64,000 nucleotides of DNA, from assembly GCF_900113065.1 (NCBI RefSeq), contig NZ_FOOA01000002.1, forward strand, positions 310,001 through 374,000, in the 5' to 3' direction. Source of the DNA: Aureimonas phyllosphaerae (lineage in GTDB: Bacteria; Pseudomonadota; Alphaproteobacteria; Rhizobiales; Rhizobiaceae). Both the position numbers and the translations under genes were made by a program. Positions 48,570 through 57,586 of the stretch are shown piece by piece (the stretch's first letter is position 1; the number at the start of each line of letters is the position of its first letter). The notes below the pieces were generated by a model, which was not told where the DNA came from, ran no database searches, and saw only the letters and a list, made by a program, of their open reading frames with translations.

Positions 48570-49658
48570 TCAGGCCGGCTTCGCAAGGATCACCCTCGCG
48601 CGTGCAGTCAGGAGCCGCTGTGCAGGCACTTCAACGAAGTACCATAACGCGAAGGCGGCGCCCGCACTCAAGACTGTGATGGCGAACCCGGCTCCGCCGT
48701 AACCGAACTGTGCAACCCAGTTCTCACGCTGTGCCCACATCATGACGAGCAAGTGGACCATGTAGAATGAGAAACTCACCTTCCCCAGCAGTACTAGGGT
48801 CGGGTGACCGAGAGCGCGAGAGATTGCGCCATCCTGATGCGCGAAGACGAAGACCAGCAGACAGAACCAGACGAAACCACCCGACTGGCTGTACCAAAGT
48901 CCAAGCTCCCGCAATTGAATGCCCAACGCCCCTCGGACCGTCAGGGCCGTTACCCCGAACGCAAACACCGCACCGAGTGCCAAGATTTCGACCACGGTCA
49001 TCCACGTGTCGCCTAAAGGCATTCGCCAGCCCACAAGCCATAGCCGGCCAACCATGACGCCGGCTACGAACTCGACGAAGCGGACCATCGGCGACTGCTG
49101 AATAAACACCTGTGGGGAGAGCGCCCACATGTCTGTACGACCGAGCACCGGTCCGTAGTCAGGCATCACCACGCTTGCGATCGTGGCCCCGAGAACCGCG
49201 CCGAATAACACCAGCGGCTTTCGCGTCATCAGCACAAGTGGGAAGGCCGCATAGAACGCCATTTCGGCTGAGATGCTCCAAGTGACGGCGTTGAGGGAGA
49301 ACACATGGCCCGAGGTCGGAACCCAGGCGTGAAGCATGAAGAGATTCGTGAGGACGTACGGATACCAGTCCGCACTGTAAATCATGCCGGAGTGAAAGAA
49401 GGCCAAGGCGACCGCCGCGGTGACGAGGTGCGCGGGCCAGATGCGAGCAAGCCTGTTGACGAAGAACGACCGCAACTTCACATCGCCCCTTCCGCCATAG
49501 GCATAGGTCAGGACAAAACCCGACAGGACGAAAAAGAAGCTGACGCCGAGCGCTAGGGGCTCGTACGGAGCGCCGAACCCGATGCCTTGCAAGTGAAAGA
49601 TCGCAATGGAAAGAGCCGCGAAGAAGCGAAGCGATGTCAGCGCGGCCAGTTGCGGCAT
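48570..49658 (-). CDS. Acyltransferase 3 family membrane protein (OafA/YrhL type)
   Basis: 362-residue integral membrane acyltransferase with about ten hydrophobic helices. The family opening ALTSLRFFAALSIAIFHL contains the conserved His, and SFFFVLSGFVLTYAY follows. Such enzymes O-acetylate or acylate surface polysaccharides; the substrate is unknown. Codon and base use differ from neighbours: sampled 60-base lines are 50-55% GC, against about 70% in a line of dnaB. It sits between tig and tRNA-Leu, which suggests gain by transfer. An in-frame ATG at 49688 is possible but its AGAGG abuts the start codon. Confidence 0.88.
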   Translation of the reverse strand: MPQLAALTSLRFFAALSIAIFHLQGIGFGAPYEPLALGVSFFFVLSGFVLTYAYGGRGDVKLRSFFVNRLARIWPAHLVTAAVALAFFHSGMIYSADWYPYVLTNLFMLHAWVPTSGHVFSLNAVTWSISAEMAFYAAFPLVLMTRKPLVLFGAVLGATIASVVMPDYGPVLGRTDMWALSPQVFIQQSPMVRFVEFVAGVMVGRLWLVGWRMPLGDTWMTVVEILALGAVFAFGVTALTVRGALGIQLRELGLWYSQSGGFVWFCLLVFVFAHQDGAISRALGHPTLVLLGKVSFSFYMVHLLVMMWAQRENWVAQFGYGGAGFAITVLSAGAAFALWYFVEVPAQRLLTARARVILAKPA

Positions 49659-49791
49659 CAGGGCTCGTTCCGTAGCGAATTGGAACATCCTCTATATCGC
49701 GTCTTCAATCCTATGGTGTGGCCGGAACGCCACGAGACCACCCGGTCGTGTATGACCGAGGTCGAAGGCCGTTTGAATCGGAATATGAACG

Positions 49792-49875
49792 TGGTGCGGG
49801 TGGAGGGACTCGAACCCCCACGCTTTTGGCGCTAGAACCTAAATCTAGTGCGTCTACCAGTTTCGCCACACCCGC
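49792..49875 (-). tRNA. tRNA-Leu(TAG)
   Basis: 84-base class II tRNA on the minus strand. The acceptor GCGGGTG pairs with CACCCGC, the D-loop contains AACTGGTAGACGC, and the anticodon stem CTAGA/TCTAG closes the loop TTTAGGT with anticodon TAG. A variable arm and GGTTCGAGTCC T-loop follow, and CCA is encoded. It reads CUA and related leucine codons. Confidence 0.96.
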
Positions 49876-49885
49876 ACGCCTGCGC

Positions 49886-49942
49886 GCCCGGCCTGCGAAG
49901 CACGCCGGGCCGCTATAGCATCGAGCGTCCGGCACAGCCAAG
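49886..49942 (-). promoter_or_regulatory. Promoter and 5' leader hairpin of tRNA-Leu
   Basis: On the minus strand CTTGGC (49942-49937) and CTATAG (49918-49913) are separated by 18 bases. Between the promoter and the tRNA lies a seven-pair inverted repeat, GCCCGGC/GCCGGGC (49886-49910), which would be the leader removed by RNase P. Confidence 0.55.
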
Positions 49943-50049
49943 GCGAAAACGTCGACGCCCGATGTTCAGCGGAACACTCCGCGTTCGACACCGCCCGCAT
50001 CGCTGCACCGAACAGTTAATAAACTTCTACCCATCGTCCGACCTTCGCA

Positions 50050-50068
50050 GATTGTGCGTTGCACAATC
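50050..50068. repeat. Perfect inverted repeat GATTGTGC-GTT-GCACAATC
   Basis: Eight-base arms with a three-base spacer are extended by GC...GC across one mismatch. It lies about 125 bases before the DUF1127 gene in a gene-free stretch (49876-50192), and looks like a dimeric regulator site. No known regulator was matched. Confidence 0.5.
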
Positions 50069-50103
50069 CGCAAGGCTGCCATGCGATCAACTGCCTAACT
50101 CGG

Positions 50104-50123
50104 TCGGTCTAAACCGATTATAT
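50104..50123 (+). promoter_or_regulatory. Inverted repeat TCGGT-N4-ACCGA abutting a -10-like TTATAT
   Basis: TCGGT (50104-50108) and ACCGA (50113-50117) are followed at once by TTATAT (50118-50123), 70 bases before the DUF1127 start. No clear CTTGAC -35 is present, so an activator-dependent promoter is possible. Confidence 0.35.
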
Positions 50124-50192
50124 CCCTTGCATCGAAGCGAGGCGAATGGGTCCGAGCTTCCCAGTCACAACGTATCAGCCATCGGCAGAACC

Positions 50193-50336
50193 ATGAACAT
50201 CGTCCGCTCCTACAACAACTGGCGCCGTTATCGCGAGACCTGCGCCGAGCTCAACCGGCTCTCAAGCCGGGAGCTGTCCGACCTCGGCATCGCCCGCTCC
50301 GACATCCGCACGCTCGCCCGTCAGGCGACCCGCTAA
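50193..50336 (+). CDS. DUF1127 (YjiS-like) small protein
   Basis: 47-residue, Arg-rich protein matching the DUF1127 core: a helix rich in Arg/Asn (YNNWRRYRETCAELNRL) followed by SSRELSDLGIARSDI. Small DUF1127 proteins in alphaproteobacteria bind RNA or affect phosphate, carbon or stress responses; the role of this one is unknown. It starts at ATG 50193 and ends just before a strong hairpin. The upstream 317 bases contain the two inverted repeats listed separately. Confidence 0.9.
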   Translation: MNIVRSYNNWRRYRETCAELNRLSSRELSDLGIARSDIRTLARQATR

Positions 50337-50432
50337 GACAGCCTCCCCTTTCGCGACGGCCCATTCTCCTTCCATAGGGCCCGAGCGGATCAGCGCCTGC
50401 GATCTCCTCCTCCCACTCGCAGGCTGACTCAC

Positions 50433-50463
50433 GACACCCGCCGGTCCTCCCCCGGCGGGTGTC
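50433..50463 (+). terminator. Hairpin after the DUF1127 gene, probable terminator
   Basis: A perfect 12-pair stem, GACACCCGCCGG/CCGGCGGGTGTC, has a seven-base loop. The tail (GTCGTTTGG) is poor in T, so termination may be partial or factor-assisted. Confidence 0.6.
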
Positions 50464-50511
50464 GTCGTTTGGGGGTGTTTCGTGAACGCGCCGCGAATGG
50501 TATCAAGCGCC

Positions 50512-51927
50512 ATGGCAAACGATCCCATTCACATCGTCGGCGGCGGGCTCGCCGGCTCCGAAGCCGCCTGGCAATTGGCCGAATGCGGCGTTCCCGTCAT
50601 TCTGCACGAGATGCGGGGCAGGCGCGGAACCGACGCGCACAAGACGGACGACCTCGCCGAACTCGTCTGCTCCAACTCGTTCCGTTCCGACGACGCCGAG
50701 ACGAACGCCGTCGGCGTGCTCCATGCCGAAATGCGGCTGGCAGGTTCGTTGATCATGCGCTGCGCGGACGCACATCAGGTTCCGGCCGGTGGCGCGCTCG
50801 CGGTCGATCGTGAGGGGTTCGCGCAAGCCGTCACGGCAGCTCTCGCGGCTCATCCCCTCGTCACCGTCGTCCGCGAGGAAATCGGCACGCTGCCGCCCGC
50901 CGAATGGGGCTCGACCATCATTGCGACCGGTCCCCTGACCGCAGAGCGTCTTGCCGAAGCCATTCGAGCGGAAACGGGCGCCGATGCGCTGGCCTTCTTC
51001 GATGCGATTGCGCCCATCGTCCATTTCGACACGATCGACATGAACACGGCCTGGTTCCAGTCACGCTACGACAAGGTCGGGCCGGGCGGAACGGGCAAGG
51101 ACTACATCAACTGCCCGATGGACCGCGAGCAGTACGAGGCCTTCGTCGCCGCGCTGGTCGCAGGCGACAAGACCGAGTTCCGCGAGTGGGAGGGCACTCC
51201 CTACTTCGATGGTTGCCTTCCAATCGAGGTGATGGCCGAGCGCGGGCCGGAGACGCTTCGCCACGGCCCGATGAAGCCGATGGGGCTGACCAACGCGCAT
51301 AATCCAACGGTGAAGGCCTATGCGGTCGTTCAGCTTCGCCAGGACAATGCACTCGGCACGCTCTACAACATGGTCGGCTTCCAGACGAAGCTGAAATATG
51401 CCGACCAGGTTCGGGTCTTCCGAACGATCCCGGGTTTGGAGAACGCCGAGTTCGCCCGTCTCGGCGGATTGCATCGCAACACCTACCTCAACTCGCCGAC
51501 GTTGCTCGACGGCACCTTGCGGCTGAAGCAGCGGCCGAGCCTGCGGTTCGCCGGACAGATCACCGGCTGCGAGGGTTACGTCGAATCGGCATCCGTCGGT
51601 CTCATGGCGGGACGCTTCGCGGCTGCGGAGGCTCGAGGGCAGGTCGTCGCTCCGCCGCCGCAGACGACCGCGATGGGCGCTCTTCTTGCCCATATCACCG
51701 GGGGCCACCTCGCGAGCGACGAGGAAGGCGGCAAGCGCTCGTTCCAGCCGATGAACGTCAATTTCGGCCTGTTTCCGCCGGTCGAAGTCCCGCGCGAGGA
51801 GGGCAAGCGCTTACGCGGCAAGGAAAAGACGATCGCCAAGAAGCGAGCTATGGCAAGGCGGGCGCTCGCGGACTTCAGCGCCTGGCTCGGCGCCGAGCCG
51901 GATAGGCTTCCGGTGGCAGCGGAGTAG
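50512..51927 (+). CDS. trmFO: Methylenetetrahydrofolate--tRNA-(uracil-5-)-methyltransferase TrmFO
   Basis: Folate- and FAD-dependent enzyme that makes 5-methyluridine at position 54 of tRNA. The 471-residue protein has the N-terminal FAD motif [18 protein letters not shown], and the family segments [23 protein letters not shown] and [20 protein letters not shown]. The presence of TrmFO is usual where TrmA is absent. The start at MANDPIH places the Rossmann motif at residue 7; an ATG 30 bases upstream is also in frame. It converges with the DUF4153 gene. Confidence 0.96.
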   Translation: MANDPIHIVGGGLAGSEAAWQLAECGVPVILHEMRGRRGTDAHKTDDLAELVCSNSFRSDDAETNAVGVLHAEMRLAGSLIMRCADAHQVPAGGALAVDREGFAQAVTAALAAHPLVTVVREEIGTLPPAEWGSTIIATGPLTAERLAEAIRAETGADALAFFDAIAPIVHFDTIDMNTAWFQSRYDKVGPGGTGKDYINCPMDREQYEAFVAALVAGDKTEFREWEGTPYFDGCLPIEVMAERGPETLRHGPMKPMGLTNAHNPTVKAYAVVQLRQDNALGTLYNMVGFQTKLKYADQVRVFRTIPGLENAEFARLGGLHRNTYLNSPTLLDGTLRLKQRPSLRFAGQITGCEGYVESASVGLMAGRFAAAEARGQVVAPPPQTTAMGALLAHITGGHLASDEEGGKRSFQPMNVNFGLFPPVEVPREEGKRLRGKEKTIAKKRAMARRALADFSAWLGAEPDRLPVAAE

Positions 51928-51942
51928 CGCCGCAACCGGCGT

Positions 51943-53679
51943 TCAGCGAAGGCTTGCCCATTCGCCATGTCGCAGGGCCACAGCCGTCTGCAGCCAGACG
52001 AGTTCGCCCTGCGGACTCCATCTTAGATGCACGACCCGCAGCCGGATCGTGCGTCCTTCCGCGGACCTCAGGTCTACGACGAGCGCCGGAAGCTGCCCTT
52101 CCGCGCTGCGCACCCTGCTTGCGGGAAGTTCAGACGTCAGGTCGAACCGGTCCGTCTGATCCCGATAGGTGAGGACCAGTCGCGTCCCTTCAAGTCGAAG
52201 GGACGAACCGTCGCCGCTAGCGTCCACGCCGGTCGCTGAAACGGGAAGAACCCGATCGAAACCGCCGACATCCCAGACGTCATCGGTTTCGAAGCTCTGA
52301 TCGATCGACCTCGAAGCATCGGCCTCGCGGATTGCCGCGACGGATGGAAGATTGCGAATCTCCGCCAGCCGCTTGTCGGGTTCGACCTCCGGGAGCACGC
52401 CCGATGCCTCGGCGAAATGCCTTCCCTCGTCCACGTCGTCCAGCGCATCGAGCCGCGATAGAAGGACGTCACGCTCCTGCCCGTCGAGGGTCTGGATGGC
52501 ATCGGCACCACCGCGCAGACGCGTCCCAAAATCCCGCTCGATCAACGCGCTCTGACTCCTTGCGACCGTCGCGACCACGCCCCAGGGGCCGAAGGTCGCG
52601 AGCGTCAGGAGAACGGGCAGAACGGCGACCATCGTGCGGATGTCGGACCGCGTGCGCGGAACGATTTGCAGGACGACGGCAAGACCGGCCGCGAGTCCGT
52701 AGGCGGCGGAGAAGTAGCGTTCAATCGTCCAGCCCTCGCCCGACACACGGAGAAAGAGCGCGTAGGCAAACAGAAAGAGCGGTACGACCACCGCGGCTGC
52801 CCAGACTCGAGCGAACAGGCGCGCGGGCGCCGCCAGCGTATTGAGGTACGGCTCCAGCCCGAGGCGGAGCGACAGCACAAAAGCCGAGTAGAGAAGGACG
52901 ATCCAGCCGATTTCATTCGTCGGCACATCGCCAGTGAGGATGATTTTGGCCGCATAGACATGAATGATCATGCTGGCGACCAGCACGAGTGGCGCTGTCA
53001 CCCACTCGAACAGTGGGCGGACGGCGCGTTCGAGACGCTCGCCTGTCCGGTCCTGCAAGGCGACCGCGTCGGGCTGCGGCACTCTCCCCAGCGCGAACAG
53101 CGGGCCGACGAGGGTCAGGCCGGTCGTAAAGAGATGGGTGTAGGCACGCTCGGTGAGTCCGACACCGAAGAGCGTGCGGACCATCTCGAAGATGGCGGTG
53201 AACCCAAGCAGGAAGACTACGACGGAGAACCACCCGAGCGTGATCCCGAGTGCGATCCAGAGCGTGAAGTCCCAGAAGCTGCGTGACGAACCGCGGCCCA
53301 GAAACGGCGCGAGCGGAACGGCCGTTAGCACCGCGAGCGTCAACGCCGGACCGTTCAACAGGAAGGGATGGGCGAACCCGACCGCGACTCCCACAGCGGC
53401 AAGACCCGCACATCCGGCAAGCCGCGCGACCGCTAGGCTGGACCCTCGGCTTTCTGCGAACAGCGTGGCGGCCACGGAGGCCGCGGCGCCCGCGACAAGG
53501 CCGAGAATCCAGCGTCCGAGAGGAATCGTCGCGTCGACCTCGTTCGCGATGGCCCAGTTCGCGATGGCAGCGATCGCCACGATTGCGAGCGCGGCAGCGG
53601 GAAAACGGAACGTAGCTCGACCGGATCGCACGACGAGCGAGCGGAACAGCCCGATGAGGCGGGACGCTTTGGAACGCAT
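51943..53679 (-). CDS. DUF4153 domain membrane protein
   Basis: 578-residue protein with about ten hydrophobic helices in the first 400 residues and a soluble C-terminal third without Cys or His clusters. The membrane part includes GWTIERYFSAAYGLAAG and YLNTLAAPARLFARVWAA, as expected for DUF4153. Function is unknown for the family. The C-terminal region (RDVLLSRLDALDDVDEGRHFAEASG) is charged and may be periplasmic or cytoplasmic. It follows the synthase-like gene on the same strand with a 29-base gap. Confidence 0.75.
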   Translation of the reverse strand: MRSKASRLIGLFRSLVVRSGRATFRFPAAALAIVAIAAIANWAIANEVDATIPLGRWILGLVAGAAASVAATLFAESRGSSLAVARLAGCAGLAAVGVAVGFAHPFLLNGPALTLAVLTAVPLAPFLGRGSSRSFWDFTLWIALGITLGWFSVVVFLLGFTAIFEMVRTLFGVGLTERAYTHLFTTGLTLVGPLFALGRVPQPDAVALQDRTGERLERAVRPLFEWVTAPLVLVASMIIHVYAAKIILTGDVPTNEIGWIVLLYSAFVLSLRLGLEPYLNTLAAPARLFARVWAAAVVVPLFLFAYALFLRVSGEGWTIERYFSAAYGLAAGLAVVLQIVPRTRSDIRTMVAVLPVLLTLATFGPWGVVATVARSQSALIERDFGTRLRGGADAIQTLDGQERDVLLSRLDALDDVDEGRHFAEASGVLPEVEPDKRLAEIRNLPSVAAIREADASRSIDQSFETDDVWDVGGFDRVLPVSATGVDASGDGSSLRLEGTRLVLTYRDQTDRFDLTSELPASRVRSAEGQLPALVVDLRSAEGRTIRLRVVHLRWSPQGELVWLQTAVALRHGEWASLR

Positions 53680-53708
53680 ATTCGAACTCTTCTTCGACCG
53701 GGACGCGC

Positions 53709-54539
53709 CTAGCGGCGCATCGTTCGCCAGTAGAACCAGAGACGGCGAAGAGGTTCCGTCGCGGACGGCGTCTTTCGCGTGACGCGATGGGCTGCATAGA
53801 GCGCGGGAAGCAGCGCCGGGCGCACGGACGTTGCGAGCCGACCGATCTGCGCGTCCGCTTTCGTCAGATGATCCTGCGCGAATGCGATCATCGCCTGCCG
53901 TGCGGGCTCGGTCGGCGGACCGCCGTTCAACCAGCCCGAAGCATCGAGCCCCGTTGCGCCGAGGATATCGGCGGGAACGAAGACCTGATGACGGGCGCGA
54001 TGACGATCCGCATCTCGCAGGACGAGTGCCGCACCGGCTGCGACGCCGGCATGGCCCGCTGCCTCGGCGGCTGCGGGAGCCGCGGACCGATCAAGGATCA
54101 TCGCGGAAAGCATGACGATCGCCGACTGCGTCTCTCCGGCATAGGCCTCGAACTCGCGGCGATCGCCCATCGGGTCGGAATAGAGGTCGAAGATTCGCGC
54201 ATCGAGATATCGCTCGAACGCATCGACCGGCAGATCGTAGCGGCGTACGGTCTCTATTAGGGCCGTCGCCACCGGCGACCCCTGCCCGGCCGCCTCGGGC
54301 TCGGCATCGCTCGCCGTCAGGCGGTCACGCCACCACTGCAAGCGGATTTCACCCGGCAGCGGCTGGCTGACGTGATTGGGGATGGCGGCGGTCTCGTGGG
54401 CGAAGGCGTAGAGTGCCCATAGTCCGTCCCGCCGATCCTCCGCAGCAAAGCCGACGGACACCGCCCGATCGGGATCACCGTCCTGGACGATCCGCTCGCA
54501 CTCGGCATACGCAGCGCTCCGCGGCCCGTCCTGCGTCAT
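53709..54539 (-). CDS. Squalene/phytoene synthase-fold protein, NDUFAF6-like
   Basis: 276-residue protein with the all-alpha isoprenoid-synthase fold (DRRDGLWALYAFAHE, RDRL, RRYDLPVDAFERYLDARIFDLY, VLRDADRHRARHQVFVP). The first Asp-rich motif of active synthases is missing: the residues after YAFAHE are TAAIPN instead of DxxxD. The second motif is also weakened. This is the pattern of the mitochondrial complex I assembly factor NDUFAF6 rather than of a carotenoid enzyme. Its start overlaps the Mth938 stop by four bases (ATGA). No carotenoid gene is nearby. Confidence 0.8.
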   Translation of the reverse strand: MTQDGPRSAAYAECERIVQDGDPDRAVSVGFAAEDRRDGLWALYAFAHETAAIPNHVSQPLPGEIRLQWWRDRLTASDAEPEAAGQGSPVATALIETVRRYDLPVDAFERYLDARIFDLYSDPMGDRREFEAYAGETQSAIVMLSAMILDRSAAPAAAEAAGHAGVAAGAALVLRDADRHRARHQVFVPADILGATGLDASGWLNGGPPTEPARQAMIAFAQDHLTKADAQIGRLATSVRPALLPALYAAHRVTRKTPSATEPLRRLWFYWRTMRR

Positions 54540-54919
54540 TCGACGGCCACGAGCGCGGCCGCGACCGGGCGACCCTCAAGCAACATGATGTTGTAGGTGC
54601 GCACGGCTGCGCCCGTCGACATCGGGTCGCAGGAGATGCCCCGGTCCCGCAGGCGGGTCAGCAGCGCCGCAGGCGGGCGCCGAATGTCCTTGCCGGTTCC
54701 GAAGAGCAGGAAGCGGATGTCGGTCGCTTCATCGAGGACCTTCATCAGACGCTCGCCGGTGAAGGGCTGCTCCTCCGTCGCCGTCCAGCCGTAGATGCCG
54801 GAGGGGAGGCAAAGGATCGATCCACGGTGGGACATGTCGGCGAAGCGGAATCCGCCGTTGCCATAGGCATCGATCGGGGCGCGACGTGGATAATGCGCGT
54901 CGCGGATTTCGCCGCTCAC
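54536..54919 (-). CDS. Mth938-like (DUF498) protein, NDUFAF3 homologue
   Basis: 127-residue protein of the Mth938/DUF498 fold. IDAYGNGGFRFADMSHRGSILCLPSGIYGW and FLLFGTGKDIRRPPAAL are the conserved segments. The human relative NDUFAF3 is a complex I assembly factor, and the gene is known to be next to Sec genes in alphaproteobacteria. I place the start at the GTG at 54919, two bases past the secDF stop codon, because the usual family length fits; an ATG at 54952 would overlap secDF by 32 bases. Confidence 0.88.
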   Translation of the reverse strand: MSGEIRDAHYPRRAPIDAYGNGGFRFADMSHRGSILCLPSGIYGWTATEEQPFTGERLMKVLDEATDIRFLLFGTGKDIRRPPAALLTRLRDRGISCDPMSTGAAVRTYNIMLLEGRPVAAALVAVE

Positions 54920-54920
54920 G

Positions 54921-57509
54921 TCAGGCCTGCCCAGCGCGCGGGGTGTTGCCAATGCGGGCCTTCTTGTCGGCCTCCATCGCGTCCTTCGGGTCGCCGCCGC
55001 GGATCGTCTCCGGACGCAGCTTGAAGTAGATCAGCACGGGCGCCGCAATGAAGATCGACGAGTAGACGCCGACCAGCACGCCCGCCAGCATCGGCGCCAC
55101 GAAGACGCGAATCACGTCTCCGCCGAAGCCGTAGAGGGCCACCAGCGCAAGGACGAGTGTCACGGCGGTCAGCATCGTTCGCGAGAGCGTCTCGTTCAGC
55201 GAGCGATCGATGATCTCCGAGATCGGCATCTTCTTGTACTTGCGCAGGTTTTCGCGGATGCGGTCGAACACCACGACCGTGTCGTTCAGCGAGTAGCCGA
55301 CGATCGTCAGCAGCGCGGCGATCGAGGTCAGGTTGAACTCGAGTTGCGAGACCACAAGGAAGCCCATCGTCATGGCGACGTCGTGCGCTGTGGCAAGAAG
55401 TGCGCCGATCGCGAACTGCCACTCGAAGCGGACCCAGACGTAAGCGGCGATCGCAAGCAGCGAGGCTCCGACGCCGAAGATCGCAGCCCAGGCGAGTTCC
55501 CCGGACACCGTCGGGCCGACGACCTCAACACGCTCGAATGTGTAGTCATTCTGCAGGGAGGCGCGAACGGCGTTGACGCTCGTCTGCGGCGCTTGGAGGT
55601 CCTGCTCCTGCACGGCGTAGCGGATCAGCACGTCCTGCGTCGAGCCGAACTCCTGCACTTGGACGTCGCCTTCGATGATCGGCGATAGATCCTCACGGAT
55701 CTTCGCGACGTCCGCCTGCGGTGCCTTCGACTTCACCTCGAGCACCGTGCCGCCCGTGAAGTCGATGCCGAAGTTGAGGCCGCCGACAAAGAGGCTGCCG
55801 ATCGAGGCGATCGACAGGCCGATCGTAATCGCGAAGGCCCATTTGCGGATCGCCATGAAGCGGATGTTCGTGCCATGGGGCACAAAGGACACCCAACCCT
55901 TCGGCACCTCCTTCGGGCGACGCTTCTTCACCCAGAAGGCCACCATCCAGCGCGTCAGCGTCAGAGCCGTGAAGATCGTCGTGAAGATGCCGAGGGCCAG
56001 CGTCACGGCAAAGCCGCGAACCGGGCCGGAGCCAAGGAAGAACAGGATCACGGCTGCGATCAGCGTCGTGACGTTCGCGTCCATGATCGTCCCGAGCGCC
56101 TTATGGAAGCCGGCATCTATCGACTGGACGACCGACCGCCCGTTTCGGCGCTCCTCGAGGAGGCGTTCGTAGATCAGAACGTTCGAGTCCACCGCCATGC
56201 CCATGGTGAGCACGATGCCCGCGATGCCGGGCAGGGTCAGCGTCGACCCCAGCACCGAGAGGAGCGCGACCAGGATGATGACGTTCACCAGAAGCGCGAT
56301 GTTGGCGATGATGCCAAGGAAGCCGTAGGCGATGAACATGAAGGCGATGACAAAGACGCCGCCGATGATGCCGGCATTCTGACCGGCCGAGATCGAGTCG
56401 GCGCCAAGGCCCGGCCCGACCGTACGCTCTTCGATGATGTCGAGCGTTGCGGGCAGAGCACCGGCGCGCAGCAGGACCGACAGGTCGTTGGCCGACTGGA
56501 CGGTGAAGTTACCGGATATCTGCGCTTGGCCGCCGAGGATCGGCTCGCGGATGTTGGGTGCGGACAGCACCTTGTCGTCGAGCACGATCGCGAACGGACG
56601 GCCGACATTCTGCTGAGTCACCTCGCCGAAGCGCTGAGCGCCGCGAGCATCGAAGCGAATGTTGACGACGGGCTGGTTGTTCTGTTGGTCGAAACCCGCC
56701 TGCGCGTCGGTGAGGTTCTCGCCCGAGATCATCACCTGCCGCTGCACCAGAACCGGAACGGGCGGCGTATCGTTTGTCTCGAGAAGCTCGGAGCCCGCGG
56801 GGACCGGCTGCTGCCCGGCCTTCACGGCCTCGGGCGAATTGTTGACGTCGACCAGACGGAAGGTCAGGCGAGCCGTCTGATTCAGCAGCGCCTTCAGACG
56901 AGCGGGGTCCTGAAGGCCTGGCACCTGCACCATGATGCGGTCGAGGCCCTGGCGTTGGATCACCGGCTCGGTCGTACCGAGTTCGTCGACGCGGCGCCGC
57001 ACCACCTCGATCGACTGTGCGACCGCGGTCGAGAGGCGGTAGTTGATGCCGGCTTCGGTGAGCGTCAGCCGGAAGTTGCCAGGCTCCGGCTCGGCCAGTT
57101 CGGTTTCGGTGACCGCCCCGCCCGCGAGAAGGCTCGTCGATACCGGCGACGTCAGGTTCTGAAGGGCCGTTCGCGCGGCCGCACCCTGCGTTGGGTCCCG
57201 CAGCGTGAAGACGACGCCGCCGTCGCGCTCGGCGAGATTGGCAAAGCCCACATTCGCGTTGCGCAGCGACAGCTGCACGTCGTCGCGCAGGCTCTGCAGC
57301 CGGTCATTGACGAGCGAGGCACGATCGACCTCGAGGAGGACGTAGGAGCCGCCCTGCAGGTCGAGACCCAGCGTCATCGGCCGATCGGGCAGAAATCCCG
57401 GAAGCGAGTCCCGCTGGGACTGCGTGAGGAGGTTCGGCATCGCGAACAGGATGCCGGCGACCACCGCGAGCCAGATGAGGACGGTTTTCCAGCGGGAGAA
57501 GTAAAGCAT
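54921..57509 (-). CDS. secDF: Protein translocase subunit SecDF (fused)
   Basis: 862-residue RND-type membrane protein that uses the proton gradient to finish Sec-dependent export. The SecD half has a first helix, LGLDLQGGSYVL, a large periplasmic P1 domain, and SecD helices with TMGMAVDSNVLIYER. The SecF half begins near residue 545 with INFGIDFTGGT-type sequence (LNFGIDFTGGTVLEV) and ends in VGYSLNDTVVVFDRIREN. The two are separate in E. coli but fused here, as in many alphaproteobacteria. yajC precedes it by 122 bases. Confidence 0.97.
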   Translation of the reverse strand: MLYFSRWKTVLIWLAVVAGILFAMPNLLTQSQRDSLPGFLPDRPMTLGLDLQGGSYVLLEVDRASLVNDRLQSLRDDVQLSLRNANVGFANLAERDGGVVFTLRDPTQGAAARTALQNLTSPVSTSLLAGGAVTETELAEPEPGNFRLTLTEAGINYRLSTAVAQSIEVVRRRVDELGTTEPVIQRQGLDRIMVQVPGLQDPARLKALLNQTARLTFRLVDVNNSPEAVKAGQQPVPAGSELLETNDTPPVPVLVQRQVMISGENLTDAQAGFDQQNNQPVVNIRFDARGAQRFGEVTQQNVGRPFAIVLDDKVLSAPNIREPILGGQAQISGNFTVQSANDLSVLLRAGALPATLDIIEERTVGPGLGADSISAGQNAGIIGGVFVIAFMFIAYGFLGIIANIALLVNVIILVALLSVLGSTLTLPGIAGIVLTMGMAVDSNVLIYERLLEERRNGRSVVQSIDAGFHKALGTIMDANVTTLIAAVILFFLGSGPVRGFAVTLALGIFTTIFTALTLTRWMVAFWVKKRRPKEVPKGWVSFVPHGTNIRFMAIRKWAFAITIGLSIASIGSLFVGGLNFGIDFTGGTVLEVKSKAPQADVAKIREDLSPIIEGDVQVQEFGSTQDVLIRYAVQEQDLQAPQTSVNAVRASLQNDYTFERVEVVGPTVSGELAWAAIFGVGASLLAIAAYVWVRFEWQFAIGALLATAHDVAMTMGFLVVSQLEFNLTSIAALLTIVGYSLNDTVVVFDRIRENLRKYKKMPISEIIDRSLNETLSRTMLTAVTLVLALVALYGFGGDVIRVFVAPMLAGVLVGVYSSIFIAAPVLIYFKLRPETIRGGDPKDAMEADKKARIGNTPRAGQA

Positions 57510-57586
57510 GACGTCCTCGATTCATGGCGAGGGGGCGAGTGGCTTGCGCCCTCGCCCGTTGCCGCCCAACGGCGGATCGACGCGAA

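Noticed and set aside
53709-54539. Carotenoid or hopanoid biosynthesis gene.
   Set aside because: The first Asp-rich motif is missing and the neighbours are Sec and Mth938 genes, not isoprenoid genes.
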